From positions 1 to 6,365 of the forward strand of contig JAGVIF010000149.1 of NCBI GenBank assembly GCA_020056205.1: a stretch of DNA of 6,365 nucleotides, read 5' to 3'. The translations under genes were made by a program, and so were the position numbers. Of this stretch, positions 1 to 5,628 are shown one piece after another. The notes under the pieces were generated by a model. It had not been told where the DNA came from and did not search any database. It saw only the letters and a program-made list of their open reading frames with translations. This DNA is from Lentisphaeria bacterium. GTDB taxonomy: Bacteria > Verrucomicrobiota > Lentisphaeria > Victivallales > GWF2-50-93. Every line of letters starts with the position of its first letter. The first letter of the stretch is position 1.

Positions 1-147
1 AAAAGAACGAACAGAAGAAAAAAATTGACTTAAGTAAATGTTCGTGTACATTAATGGAAGGAAACCATCTGAGTTTCAACAATCACGGGGCAATCCCCTG
101 AAGAAGATTGGAAACACAATCGCCTGACAAAAGCAAAAGCCCATTTA

Positions 148-723
148 TTGGTATTCCCATCCAAACAGAAATTGAATGGACACAAAGGAGCGAACTCCTA
201 TATTTCAATGGGTGAATCAATGGGTATTAATAAAGGTTACAAAACAGGTATTCGTTACGACTGGTTTGTAGTTCCTTCCATAAAATTATCAGAAGCCTTG
301 TTTATCAGACGTAACAATTTTTTCCCAAAACTGATAGTTAATGAAGCATGTGCATACACCACCGACACCATGCACCGGGTTTTTATGAGGCAAGGCGTAA
401 ACATCAATGCGTTTGTAGCTAGTTTCTACAATTCACTTTCGTTGGCATTTTCGGAAATCTCAGGGCGTTCGTATGGCGGTGGTGTTTTAGAATTGATGCC
501 CAGCGAAACAGAAAAAATCCTTCTCCCACACAAAGAAGAAAATGAGTCACTGCTTCATCAGATTGACCAAATGATGCGGACAAATAAAAGCATTGATGAA
601 ATTTTGAAAATCACCAATGAGCAAATTCTGAAAAAAGGATACGGCTTCACAGATAAAGAAATAAAGCTTGCGGACAGCATTTGGAAAAAGCTTTCGGCAA
701 GGAGATTGAATAGGAGCAGATAA
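148..723 (+). CDS. C-terminal remnant of an adenine-specific DNA methyltransferase (probable pseudogene)
   Basis: The 191-residue product resembles the target-recognition/C-terminal end of type II (Eco57I/PaeR7I-like) N6-adenine DNA methyltransferases. Family-typical stretches are GYKTGIRYDWFVVPS (residues ~30-44), PKLIVNEACAYTTDTMHRV (~60-78) and GRSYGGGVLELMPSE (~106-120). The SAM-binding motif and the NPPY-type catalytic motif are absent. Complete family members run to roughly 500 residues or more, so only about the last third is here. The only usable start is a TTG at 148 with no ribosome-binding site. The same frame is open back to 73, and that extra stretch (including TKAKAHLLVFPSK) still reads like the family. 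Stops at 31, 52 and 70 then close it, and no other upstream frame continues convincingly. I infer a broken gene, truncated or frameshifted near 70-100. It sits directly before an attC site, as the gene of an integron cassette would. The family call is firm; the exact specificity is unknown. Confidence 0.72.
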   Translation: MVFPSKQKLNGHKGANSYISMGESMGINKGYKTGIRYDWFVVPSIKLSEALFIRRNNFFPKLIVNEACAYTTDTMHRVFMRQGVNINAFVASFYNSLSLAFSEISGRSYGGGVLELMPSETEKILLPHKEENESLLHQIDQMMRTNKSIDEILKITNEQILKKGYGFTDKEIKLADSIWKKLSARRLNRSR

Positions 724-744
724 ACGATGTTTGTTGTAATACAG

Positions 745-806
745 GGTTAACAAATCGTTCCAGCGGACGGGCAAAAGCCACCCGCCGCTGAGCTTTGGCG
801 TTAGCC
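745..806 (+). other. Integron attC recombination site (62 bp)
   Basis: The outer 7-mers GGTTAAC (745-751, R'' box) and GTTAGCC (800-806, R' box) pair over all seven positions with one G-T wobble, and they carry the AAC and GTT cores of attC sites. Inside, CAGCGG (761-766) pairs perfectly with CCGCTG (785-790), and CGGG (768-771) with CCCG (781-784). This leaves A767 as a single unpaired base, as expected for an extrahelical base that sets strand choice by IntI. A short loop lies at 772-780. The unpaired or loosely paired blocks 752-760 and 791-799 correspond to the spacer between boxes. The overall layout and bases such as AACAAATCGTTC and GGCGTTAG closely follow the aadA-type attC pattern. 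The site begins 21 bases after the methyltransferase stop, with the orientation expected for that gene's cassette. No integrase gene is visible here. Confidence 0.85.
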
Positions 807-893
807 TTACAAGCGTAAGATAGTAACCGGAAGCAAGATAACAGTCAGGCAGAAGACAGGGTCGCATCTTAACTTGTTAATTGGGGAATAGTT

Positions 894-965
894 ATGACAA
901 AAGATACTTTAGACAAAAAAGAGTCCATCCTTTCAAGCAAAAGGCGGTACGCATTGAATTCGTAA
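894..965 (+). CDS. Short ORF, possible truncated start of a second cassette gene
   Basis: An ATG at 894 follows a GGGGA ribosome-binding-like stretch (883-887) at a sensible distance. The ORF encodes 23 residues beginning MTKDTLDKKES and ends at TAA 963-965. It lies 88 bases after the attC core, where the gene of the next cassette would begin. The stop codon is made from the first bases of the perfect inverted repeat at 961-1001, so the ORF looks like the 5' end of a longer gene cut when the ars segment was joined. It is too short to assign a family. It could equally be a chance ORF. Confidence 0.2.
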   Translation: MTKDTLDKKESILSSKRRYALNS

Positions 966-1001
966 ATATTCACCGAACCCCGCTTTCGGTGAATATTTAC
1001 G
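961..1001. terminator. Perfect 17-bp hairpin between cassette remnant and acr3 3' end
   Basis: Arms 961-977 and 985-1001 are exact inverted repeats of 17 bp separated by a 7-base loop (978-984). The stem lies 4 bases beyond the acr3 stop codon (1006-1008). On the minus strand it would form immediately after the last ars gene, and on the plus strand after the short cassette ORF. The position fits a shared (bidirectional) transcript end for two converging units. There is no T-run after the stem on either strand, so it is not a textbook intrinsic terminator. It may instead stabilise the mRNA 3' end or mark a recombination junction. Confidence 0.45.
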
Positions 1002-1005
1002 CCAT

Positions 1006-2193
1006 CTATTTCCTCCTGAACCATGATTGTGTTCTGACGCATATCTTGACGAGCATAAGCATTACCGGAACTTCAATCAGAACGCCTACGACGGTCGCGA
1101 GAGCCGCGCCGGAGGAAAGTCCGAAGAGCATGACCGCCGTCGCAATCGCGACCTCGAAATGATTTGACGCCCCGATCATCGCGGCGGGAGCCGCATCCTC
1201 GTAAGAAAACTTTAAGAGTTTTGCCCACCAGTAGCTAAGACCGAAAATAAGCATCGTCTGGATAAAGAGCGGAATCGCTATCCATACTATTGTCATAGGA
1301 TTGCCGAGAATAACATCGCCCTTGAAACTGAAGAGCAGAACCAGCGTCGCCAACAAGGCAGTGATTGTAATCGGCGTAAGAATATGCAAAAATTTATCAT
1401 TGAACCATTTCTCGCCTTTCGCCTTGATAATCCATTTTCTGGAGAGGATGCCGGCGGCCAACGGCAATGCCACATATATCACGATAGAAAGCAAAAGCGC
1501 CTGCCACGGAACCGGAAGCCTTCCGACTCCGAGCAAAAATCCGCCGAGAAGCCCATAGAGAACCAGCATAGTCAGTGAATTTATCGCCACCATCACGAGG
1601 GTAAGGCCGTCATTTCCTTTTGCGAGATAACCCCAGACAAGAACCATCGCCGTGCAAGGAGCGATTCCGAGCAAAATGCATCCGGCGAAGTAACTGCGCC
1701 AAAGCGGGACCTGAAGCATTTTCACGCCGTCGTGAAGAACAACAGTTCCGGCGCCATGCGCAACTCCCACCGCAAGATCAAGCCCGAAAGGCATTTTTAC
1801 AAGGTCAACGGCATCCGCACCGATGAATCCGCGAAAAAGAACACCGAGGAAAAGCAGAGCGATCCCATACATTGTGAACGGTTTTATTCCCCAGTTCACA
1901 AAGAGCGTCAGAAGAACCGGTCTGGCGTTTCCGCCAGCCTTGACGACGCTTGCAAAATCTATTTTCACCATAATAGGATACATCATAAAAAACAGACATA
2001 TCGCGATCGGAATTGAAACAACGGGCGCGCCGTTCACAAAAAGCGACATCCCGTCAAGTTTTACAGCCAGACCCGGAGCGATTTTGCCGAGCACAATTCC
2101 TCCGACAATGCACAGCCCCACCCATAGCGTCAGGTAACGCTCAAAAACACTCGTCATTTTCCGCCGGACACCGGCTTCATTCTCACTTTTCAT
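1006..2193 (-). CDS. acr3: ACR3-family arsenite efflux permease
   Basis: Inner-membrane carrier that expels As(III) from the cytoplasm. The 395-residue protein is strongly hydrophobic with about ten membrane spans. It shows the family landmarks FERYLTLWV (residues ~17-25), [15 protein letters not shown] (~176-190, with the conserved Cys180), [11 protein letters not shown] (~341-351) and GVLIEVPVM (~370-378, with conserved Glu374). The Cys and Glu correspond to the residues known to be essential for As(III) transport in the family. An extra segment of about 40 residues (~126-168) precedes the Cys motif and makes the protein longer than short ACR3s of about 350 residues. The ATG at 2193 is chosen because AGGAG lies 8 bases upstream; Met13 (2157) is a possible alternative. 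The gene overlaps the end of arsA by 11 bases, implying translational coupling, and is the last gene of the operon. ACR3 can work alone, but next to arsD and arsA it probably acts with the ArsA ATPase. It is unrelated in sequence to ArsB, although databases often label such genes arsB. Confidence 0.95.
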   Translation of the reverse strand: MKSENEAGVRRKMTSVFERYLTLWVGLCIVGGIVLGKIAPGLAVKLDGMSLFVNGAPVVSIPIAICLFFMMYPIMVKIDFASVVKAGGNARPVLLTLFVNWGIKPFTMYGIALLFLGVLFRGFIGADAVDLVKMPFGLDLAVGVAHGAGTVVLHDGVKMLQVPLWRSYFAGCILLGIAPCTAMVLVWGYLAKGNDGLTLVMVAINSLTMLVLYGLLGGFLLGVGRLPVPWQALLLSIVIYVALPLAAGILSRKWIIKAKGEKWFNDKFLHILTPITITALLATLVLLFSFKGDVILGNPMTIVWIAIPLFIQTMLIFGLSYWWAKLLKFSYEDAAPAAMIGASNHFEVAIATAVMLFGLSSGAALATVVGVLIEVPVMLMLVKICVRTQSWFRRK

Positions 2194-3985
2194 AATGTTT
2201 TCTCCTATTTGATTGATTGATTAATAATTTCAGCTTTTCAATTCCTTTGACTTCATAAGGCAACCATGGCGATAAAACCGTCTTGTCAGCCAACCGTGAT
2301 CTTACCTCGTCAATGTATTTCAGTTCGCTCATGCCACGCGTGGAAAGCGCCGGATCTGCGGTTGACGACAATGCGAAACTCTGATTTATTATCCAGGCGA
2401 ACGGCTCAATTTTAGCCCGGCGCAAATCGTCCTGCAAGCGTTGTGCCTCATGGACAGGCGTAGCCTCCGGCAGGGTAACAATCAGAACTTTTGTGAACTC
2501 GGAATTACGCAGACGGGGCAGGAGTTGCCCGACATCGTCGGAAATGCCGCCTCCTGAATTCCTGGCCACTTCGCGGTGGTAGGATTCGGTTGCGTCCAGC
2601 AGCAAAAGCGTGTGCCCTGTGGGGGCGGTATCAAGCACCATGAAGCCGTCTTCCGCCTGCGCAACGGTTCGCGCAAAAGCCTGGAAAACCGCAATTTCTT
2701 CAATGCAGGGCGAGCGCAGTTCTTCCTCAAGAAGGGACATGCCGTCATCCGAAAGGATTCCTCTGTTCTTTTTAAGCACGGCCTCAACGTAATGTATAGT
2801 CTCTTTCTTGGGGTCAATGTTGCTTACCGTAAGATTTGCGCGCGCGCCGTCAATGGCGTCCAGGATATGCGCCGCCGGGTCTGTGGTGGAGATACGGACA
2901 TTGTGTCCGCGTTCGGCAAGTTCTATCGCTATTGCCGCGGCCATGGAAGTTTTTCCGACCCCGCCCTTGCCCATCGTCATAATAAGTCCGGATTTCTTTT
3001 CCGCAATCTGGTCAAGCAACTTGCTCCACTTGACAGTCTTTCTGGTAAAGATGTCTTTAGAATTTTTGAGTTGGGCGGCAATGTCGGGCTCGTAAGGAGC
3101 AACAACTCCGTCAGCGGCATCGCTGATGGCTTTCAGTCCGGTCAATCCGCGGGGATTATAAGCGACCGAGGTTCGCGGTAACTTAGAAAGTCCCTTGGGC
3201 ATTCCCGCAATGGCCTCCTTAGATTTACGCGCAAAAGATTTTGCTGTCTCGTCTTCTGATGCCGCATGGAATATCCCGTTGATGATAAGATGCTGGTTCT
3301 TCATGCCCATCAGTCCCAGTTCAACGCTGGCGCGGGCCGCTTCCTTTAACGCAATATTTTCAGCCCGCGAAACCAGAACCAGAAGCGTTTTCTTTTTATC
3401 TGTCAGGGATTTAAGCGCCTTTTCATAAGTCCAACGCTGTTCCTTGAGCCCCGACAATGGACCGAGACAGGAACTGCCGGTCTTGTTTTCAATTATAAAA
3501 TCATTCCATGCGGAGGGAAGATTCAAGAGGCGCAATGTGTGTCCGGTAGGCGCTGTGTCAAGAATTACATGATCATAATTTTCGATTGCCTTTTCGTCGC
3601 CGATGAATCGGGAGAATTCATTAAAGCCGGCAATTTCCACGGTGCATGCGCCTGACAGTTGCTCCTCTATGGATTGGACGGCTTCCTTGGGAAGCGTCCT
3701 GCGGTATGGGGCGACAATCCGTTCCCGATATTCGTATGCGGCTTGAACAGGATCAATGTTCATCGCAGAAAGATTGGCCTGTCCTTTTATATTCCTAGGC
3801 TTTCCTGAAAGATTTGTTTCAAGCGCTTCATCCAGATTCGATGCCGGATCCGTGCTGATCAAAAGCACACGTTTTCCCCGGTCAGCTAAAGATACCGCAA
3901 CAACGCAGGACATGGATGTCTTGCCTACTCCTCCTTTCCCTGTGAAAAAAAGAAATCTGGGCGACTTAGCGATAAGTTCTTTCAT
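2183..3985 (-). CDS. arsA: ArsA, two-domain arsenite-stimulated ATPase of the efflux pump
   Basis: Cytoplasmic ATPase that takes As(III) and energises its export by the membrane carrier. The 600-residue length matches classic duplicated ArsA. Each half has a deviant Walker A loop GKGGVGKTS (residues 16-24 and 339-347), a switch-I-like STDPA (44-48) or TTDPA (367-371), and the signature DTAPTGHT (143-150 and 452-459). Cys114, Cys173 and Cys427 match in position and context ([27 protein letters not shown]) the three cysteines that form the metalloid site of E. coli ArsA (113, 172, 422), so both halves look active. The start at 3985 is preferred over the upstream in-frame ATG at 4012: it forms an ATGA overlap with the arsD stop, has a GGGGGAG ribosome-binding site 8 bases upstream, and gives the family N-terminus. 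It follows arsD and overlaps acr3, making a standard arsD-arsA-carrier module. Confidence 0.96.
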   Translation of the reverse strand: MKELIAKSPRFLFFTGKGGVGKTSMSCVVAVSLADRGKRVLLISTDPASNLDEALETNLSGKPRNIKGQANLSAMNIDPVQAAYEYRERIVAPYRRTLPKEAVQSIEEQLSGACTVEIAGFNEFSRFIGDEKAIENYDHVILDTAPTGHTLRLLNLPSAWNDFIIENKTGSSCLGPLSGLKEQRWTYEKALKSLTDKKKTLLVLVSRAENIALKEAARASVELGLMGMKNQHLIINGIFHAASEDETAKSFARKSKEAIAGMPKGLSKLPRTSVAYNPRGLTGLKAISDAADGVVAPYEPDIAAQLKNSKDIFTRKTVKWSKLLDQIAEKKSGLIMTMGKGGVGKTSMAAAIAIELAERGHNVRISTTDPAAHILDAIDGARANLTVSNIDPKKETIHYVEAVLKKNRGILSDDGMSLLEEELRSPCIEEIAVFQAFARTVAQAEDGFMVLDTAPTGHTLLLLDATESYHREVARNSGGGISDDVGQLLPRLRNSEFTKVLIVTLPEATPVHEAQRLQDDLRRAKIEPFAWIINQSFALSSTADPALSTRGMSELKYIDEVRSRLADKTVLSPWLPYEVKGIEKLKLLINQSNRRKHYEK

Positions 3986-4356
3986 TTGCAGACTCCCCCT
4001 GAACAGCAGCATTTGCCGCCCTCTTGTATTTTCCCCCGCATCCCGAGCAATTCAAAAAGTTCGGCGGCGGCGGGATATCTGCCCGAAATTTTCAGTTCGT
4101 CATTTAGAAAAATCAGGGGCAGGCAGTCGCTCCCTTTTTTCTCTAGGTTTTTTTTCACCTGTTCATTCTCCGCAAAAGCATAGGGTTTTTGCGCGAGATT
4201 GTATCGTTCGACCTGAGTTCCTTTTTCCGCAGCGCTCTTCAATGCGCCGACAAATTCAACCAGCGAGGCATTCACGTTGGTGCCGCATACGCCCGTCGAA
4301 CAGCACATCGCCGGATCGTAAACCTTCAAAACATTTTTCCGTTTTTTCTTTTCCAT
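3982..4356 (-). CDS. arsD: ArsD, arsenic metallochaperone
   Basis: Cytoplasmic chaperone that binds As(III) and passes it to ArsA; in some operons it also represses weakly. The 124-residue protein is close to E. coli ArsD in length (120). It contains the diagnostic DPAMCCSTGVCG (residues 14-25) with Cys18, Cys19 and Cys24, equivalent to the essential Cys12/13/18, then NLAQKPYAF (53-61), and SGRYP (91-95) near the end of the thioredoxin-like fold. The tail has a further cluster, Cys116, 117, 118 and 123 ([10 protein letters not shown]), comparable to but not identical with the C-terminal vicinal pairs of E. coli ArsD. The ATG at 4356 is preceded by a CGGAGAG site. The stop overlaps the arsA start by four bases, consistent with coupled synthesis of the two partners. 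Confidence 0.95.
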   Translation of the reverse strand: MEKKKRKNVLKVYDPAMCCSTGVCGTNVNASLVEFVGALKSAAEKGTQVERYNLAQKPYAFAENEQVKKNLEKKGSDCLPLIFLNDELKISGRYPAAAELFELLGMRGKIQEGGKCCCSGGVCK

Positions 4357-4405
4357 GTAAATTTTCTCTCCGATAAAATTTTATATTGGATTATATATCA
4401 TGTCT

Positions 4406-4954
4406 TTAAGCAACGGAGCGCGGGTTTTCCAACCCGCGAGTTCCTTCTATTGGCGGACTGGAAAGTCCGCCCTCCGTTCCATTAGGCGGGTAAGAAAACC
4501 CGCCCTCCGTTTTAAGTTGCATATCCAATAAGTTATCAGGGATTTTCGCGGCAAAATCCCTGATTTCATCACGGACACGCCTGTAATGGCCCAGCGCCTC
4601 TTCCTCCGTTTTTGCGAATTTCGCAAGCGCCGGAGGATCATCGAAACCGGCGTGAATGACCCGTGTTTTGCCGGGGAATATCGGACACTTTTCATTGGCG
4701 TGTCCGCAGACCGTTATGACATAATCAAATTTTATATTCTTCAATTCGTCAATGTGTTTTGACCTGTGTTTTGAAATATCCACGCCAGCCTCCTTCATTG
4801 CTCGGACAGCATTTGGATTGAGTCCGTGCGTCTCAATTCCTGCGGAAAACGCGTCAATCGTATCGCCTTTGAGATGCCTGCACCATCCTTCGGCCATCTG
4901 GCTCCGACACGAATTGCCGGTGCAAAGAAACAAGATTTTTAATTTTGTCTCCAC
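4406..4954 (-). CDS. arsC: Arsenate reductase ArsC (LMW-phosphatase type) with repeat-derived C-terminal tail
   Basis: Reduces arsenate to arsenite in the cytoplasm, probably with electrons from thioredoxin. The catalytic P-loop CTGNSCRS (residues 11-18; CX5R) is at the N-terminus. The redox pair Cys83 and Cys90 (CGHANEKC, six residues between) and the acid Asp106 in DDPP match the S. aureus-type enzyme (Cys10, 82, 89, Asp105). The catalytic domain ends near residue 148. The remaining 34 residues repeat TEGG-(F/L)-S-x-PP-x-(E)G and are encoded by a run of DNA palindromes, so they are probably not needed for catalysis. The start is a GTG at 4954, since no ATG lies before the first beta-strand; its ribosome-binding site AAAGGAG overlaps the stop of the preceding arsC, 14 bases away. 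It belongs to the thioredoxin-coupled class, not the glutaredoxin-coupled E. coli plasmid class. Confidence 0.92.
   Translation of the reverse strand: METKLKILFLCTGNSCRSQMAEGWCRHLKGDTIDAFSAGIETHGLNPNAVRAMKEAGVDISKHRSKHIDELKNIKFDYVITVCGHANEKCPIFPGKTRVIHAGFDDPPALAKFAKTEEEALGHYRRVRDEIRDFAAKIPDNLLDMQLKTEGGFSYPPNGTEGGLSSPPIEGTRGLENPRSVA
4412..4511. repeat. Three palindromic repeat modules inside the 3' end of arsC
   Basis: Three short hairpins lie in tandem. The first has arms CGCGGGTT 4419-4426 and AACCCGCG 4431-4438 with loop TTCC. The second has arms GGCGGACT 4452-4459 and AGTCCGCC 4464-4471 with loop GGAA. The third has arms GGCGGGT 4485-4491 and ACCCGCC 4498-4504 with a 6-base loop. Each carries the same heptamer on one side: AACGGAG at 4412-4418, and its complement CTCCGTT at 4472-4478 and 4505-4511. 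The first module is therefore inverted relative to the other two. The arrangement resembles REP/BIME-type intergenic palindromes, but here it is read through in frame as the ArsC tail. Confidence 0.85.
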
Positions 4955-4967
4955 TAATTTTGTCTCC
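4940..4967 (-). promoter_or_regulatory. Duplicated ribosome-binding segment around the arsC GTG start
   Basis: The 13-mer TAATTTTGTCTCC occurs at 4940-4952 and again at 4955-4967 on the plus strand, separated by two bases. On the coding (minus) strand it reads GGAGACAAAATTA twice. The upstream copy supplies the Shine-Dalgarno GGAG for the GTG at 4954; the second copy begins with the last G of that GTG and encodes residues 2-5. The 15-base period keeps frame, so the duplication could have extended the N-terminus without breaking the gene. Confidence 0.7.
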
Positions 4968-4968
4968 T

Positions 4969-5412
4969 TTAATTTGGGTGTTCATCAATCCACTCAATAA
5001 GTTTTGCTTTAATCCCATCTCTCACGCGCCTGAAAACCTCCATTTTTTCTTCATCCGTTCCCTCGGTGTCTGCGGGATCCTCAAACGGCCAGTAATAGCG
5101 ATTACCCGCGCCAAGTCCAGGCCAAATTCTTGGACATGACTGCTGGGCGTTTTCACATACGACTATGATATAGAAAATAGTTTCTTTGCCGAGATATGCG
5201 CTGACGGATTTGGGTTTTTGTGATGAAATATCAATTCCTATCTCATCCATCGCTTTCACCGCCAAAGGATGGACTTTTTCCTTGGGAGCAAGCCCGGCGC
5301 TGCACGGTTCGAATCGTTTCCCCGCAAGTTTTCTTAGAAAACCTTCGGCCATCTGGCTCCGACACGAGTTCCCTGTGCATAAAAACAAGACTTTCCTTTT
5401 GTGGTTAGACAT
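4969..5412 (-). CDS. arsC: Arsenate reductase ArsC (LMW-phosphatase type), second copy, first gene of the operon
   Basis: A 147-residue cytoplasmic arsenate reductase of the low-molecular-weight tyrosine-phosphatase fold. It has the P-loop CTGNSCRS (residues 12-19), the redox pair Cys86 and Cys93 (CENAQQSC), and the catalytic acid Asp112 in WPFEDPAD, so the Cys-Cys-Cys relay to thioredoxin is intact. Length is normal for the family. The ATG at 5412 is chosen because a perfect AGGAGG (complement of 5419-5424) lies 6 bases upstream; the longer frame back to 5547 adds 45 unconserved residues. It shares the P-loop and QMAEG block with the downstream ArsC but diverges elsewhere: SAYLGKET in place of the ELKNIKF region, and GLGAGNRYYWPFEDPAD in place of GKTRVIHAGFDDPP. 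The two thus look like old paralogues or independent acquisitions, not a recent duplication. It opens the ars operon, 14 bases before the next arsC. Confidence 0.93.
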   Translation of the reverse strand: MSNHKRKVLFLCTGNSCRSQMAEGFLRKLAGKRFEPCSAGLAPKEKVHPLAVKAMDEIGIDISSQKPKSVSAYLGKETIFYIIVVCENAQQSCPRIWPGLGAGNRYYWPFEDPADTEGTDEEKMEVFRRVRDGIKAKLIEWIDEHPN

Positions 5413-5482
5413 TTTTATCCTCCTGTTATTTCTTTTTCGTTTTAAAAAACCATAAATAATGAATTCACGCGCGCATATATCT

Positions 5483-5509
5483 CCTATATTTCGCCATACA
5501 GCGAAACAA
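5483..5509 (-). promoter_or_regulatory. Candidate ars operon promoter with inverted-repeat operator
   Basis: On the minus strand TTGTTT (5509-5504) and TATAGG (5488-5483) are spaced by 15 bases and could be weak -35 and -10 boxes for the ars operon, about 70 bases upstream of its first start codon. Between and overlapping them is the inverted repeat TTTCGC (5489-5494) / GCGAAA (5501-5506) with a 6-base spacer, placed where a repressor would block polymerase. The repeat is directly visible. The promoter boxes are poor matches and the regulatory role is inferred. Confidence 0.35.
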
Positions 5510-5553
5510 TATCGCATAAAAAAAAACGAAATCAAGAAATTTTGCATCGGATA

Positions 5554-5605
5554 TTGAAAAAATGTTTTGACGCCTTATTTTAATTTACCTTTTTCGCAGC
5601 GAAAA
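5554..5605 (+). promoter_or_regulatory. Candidate promoter and operator of the divergent permease gene
   Basis: TTGAAA (5554-5559) and TATTTT (5576-5581) are separated by 16 bases and could serve as -35 and -10 boxes. Just downstream lies a perfect inverted repeat, TTTTCGC (5591-5597) A GCGAAAA (5599-5605), positioned near the expected transcription start. The half-site is the same as in the repeat at 5489-5506 near the ars operon promoter. GAGG at 5615-5618 is the likely ribosome-binding site for the ATG at 5629. The repeat is certain; promoter boxes and function are inferred. Confidence 0.35.
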
Positions 5606-5628
5606 CAAAAGTTTGAGGTCAAAAAAAA

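Noticed and set aside
25..52. TTGACT-16-TACATT promoter-like pair on the plus strand
   Set aside because: A reasonable -35 but a weak -10, followed by no convincing start codon for the methyltransferase fragment; likely chance in AT-rich degenerate sequence.
806..819. Small CTTAC/GTAAG hairpin after attC
   Set aside because: A 5-bp stem with no T-tract and no partner; too small to support a function.
547..867. Minus-strand ORF of 106 codons
   Set aside because: Antisense to the methyltransferase fragment and crosses the attC site; low-complexity product with no family signal.
881..1162. Plus-strand ORF of 93 codons after the attC site
   Set aside because: It starts at TTG, reads through the hairpin and then runs antisense to the conserved C-terminus of acr3; the product has no family features.
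2211..2222. Three tandem GATT units near the end of arsA
   Set aside because: Only three copies within coding sequence of an intact gene; too short to treat as a phase-variable tract.
2576..3181. Plus-strand ORF of 201 codons
   Set aside because: Entirely antisense to arsA, whose motifs are intact across it; a shadow of arsA codon bias.
3986..4012. Longer arsA start at ATG 4012
   Set aside because: It adds nine residues before the family N-terminus and overlaps the arsD tail; ATG 3985 has a GGGGGAG site and the ATGA overlap.
3756..4376. Plus-strand ORF of 206 codons
   Set aside because: Antisense to arsD and the start of arsA, no recognisable domain, and no ribosome-binding site worth noting.
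5413..5547. N-terminal extension of the first arsC upstream of 5412
   Set aside because: The extra 45 residues are unconserved and overlap the control region, whereas ATG 5412 has a perfect AGGAGG.
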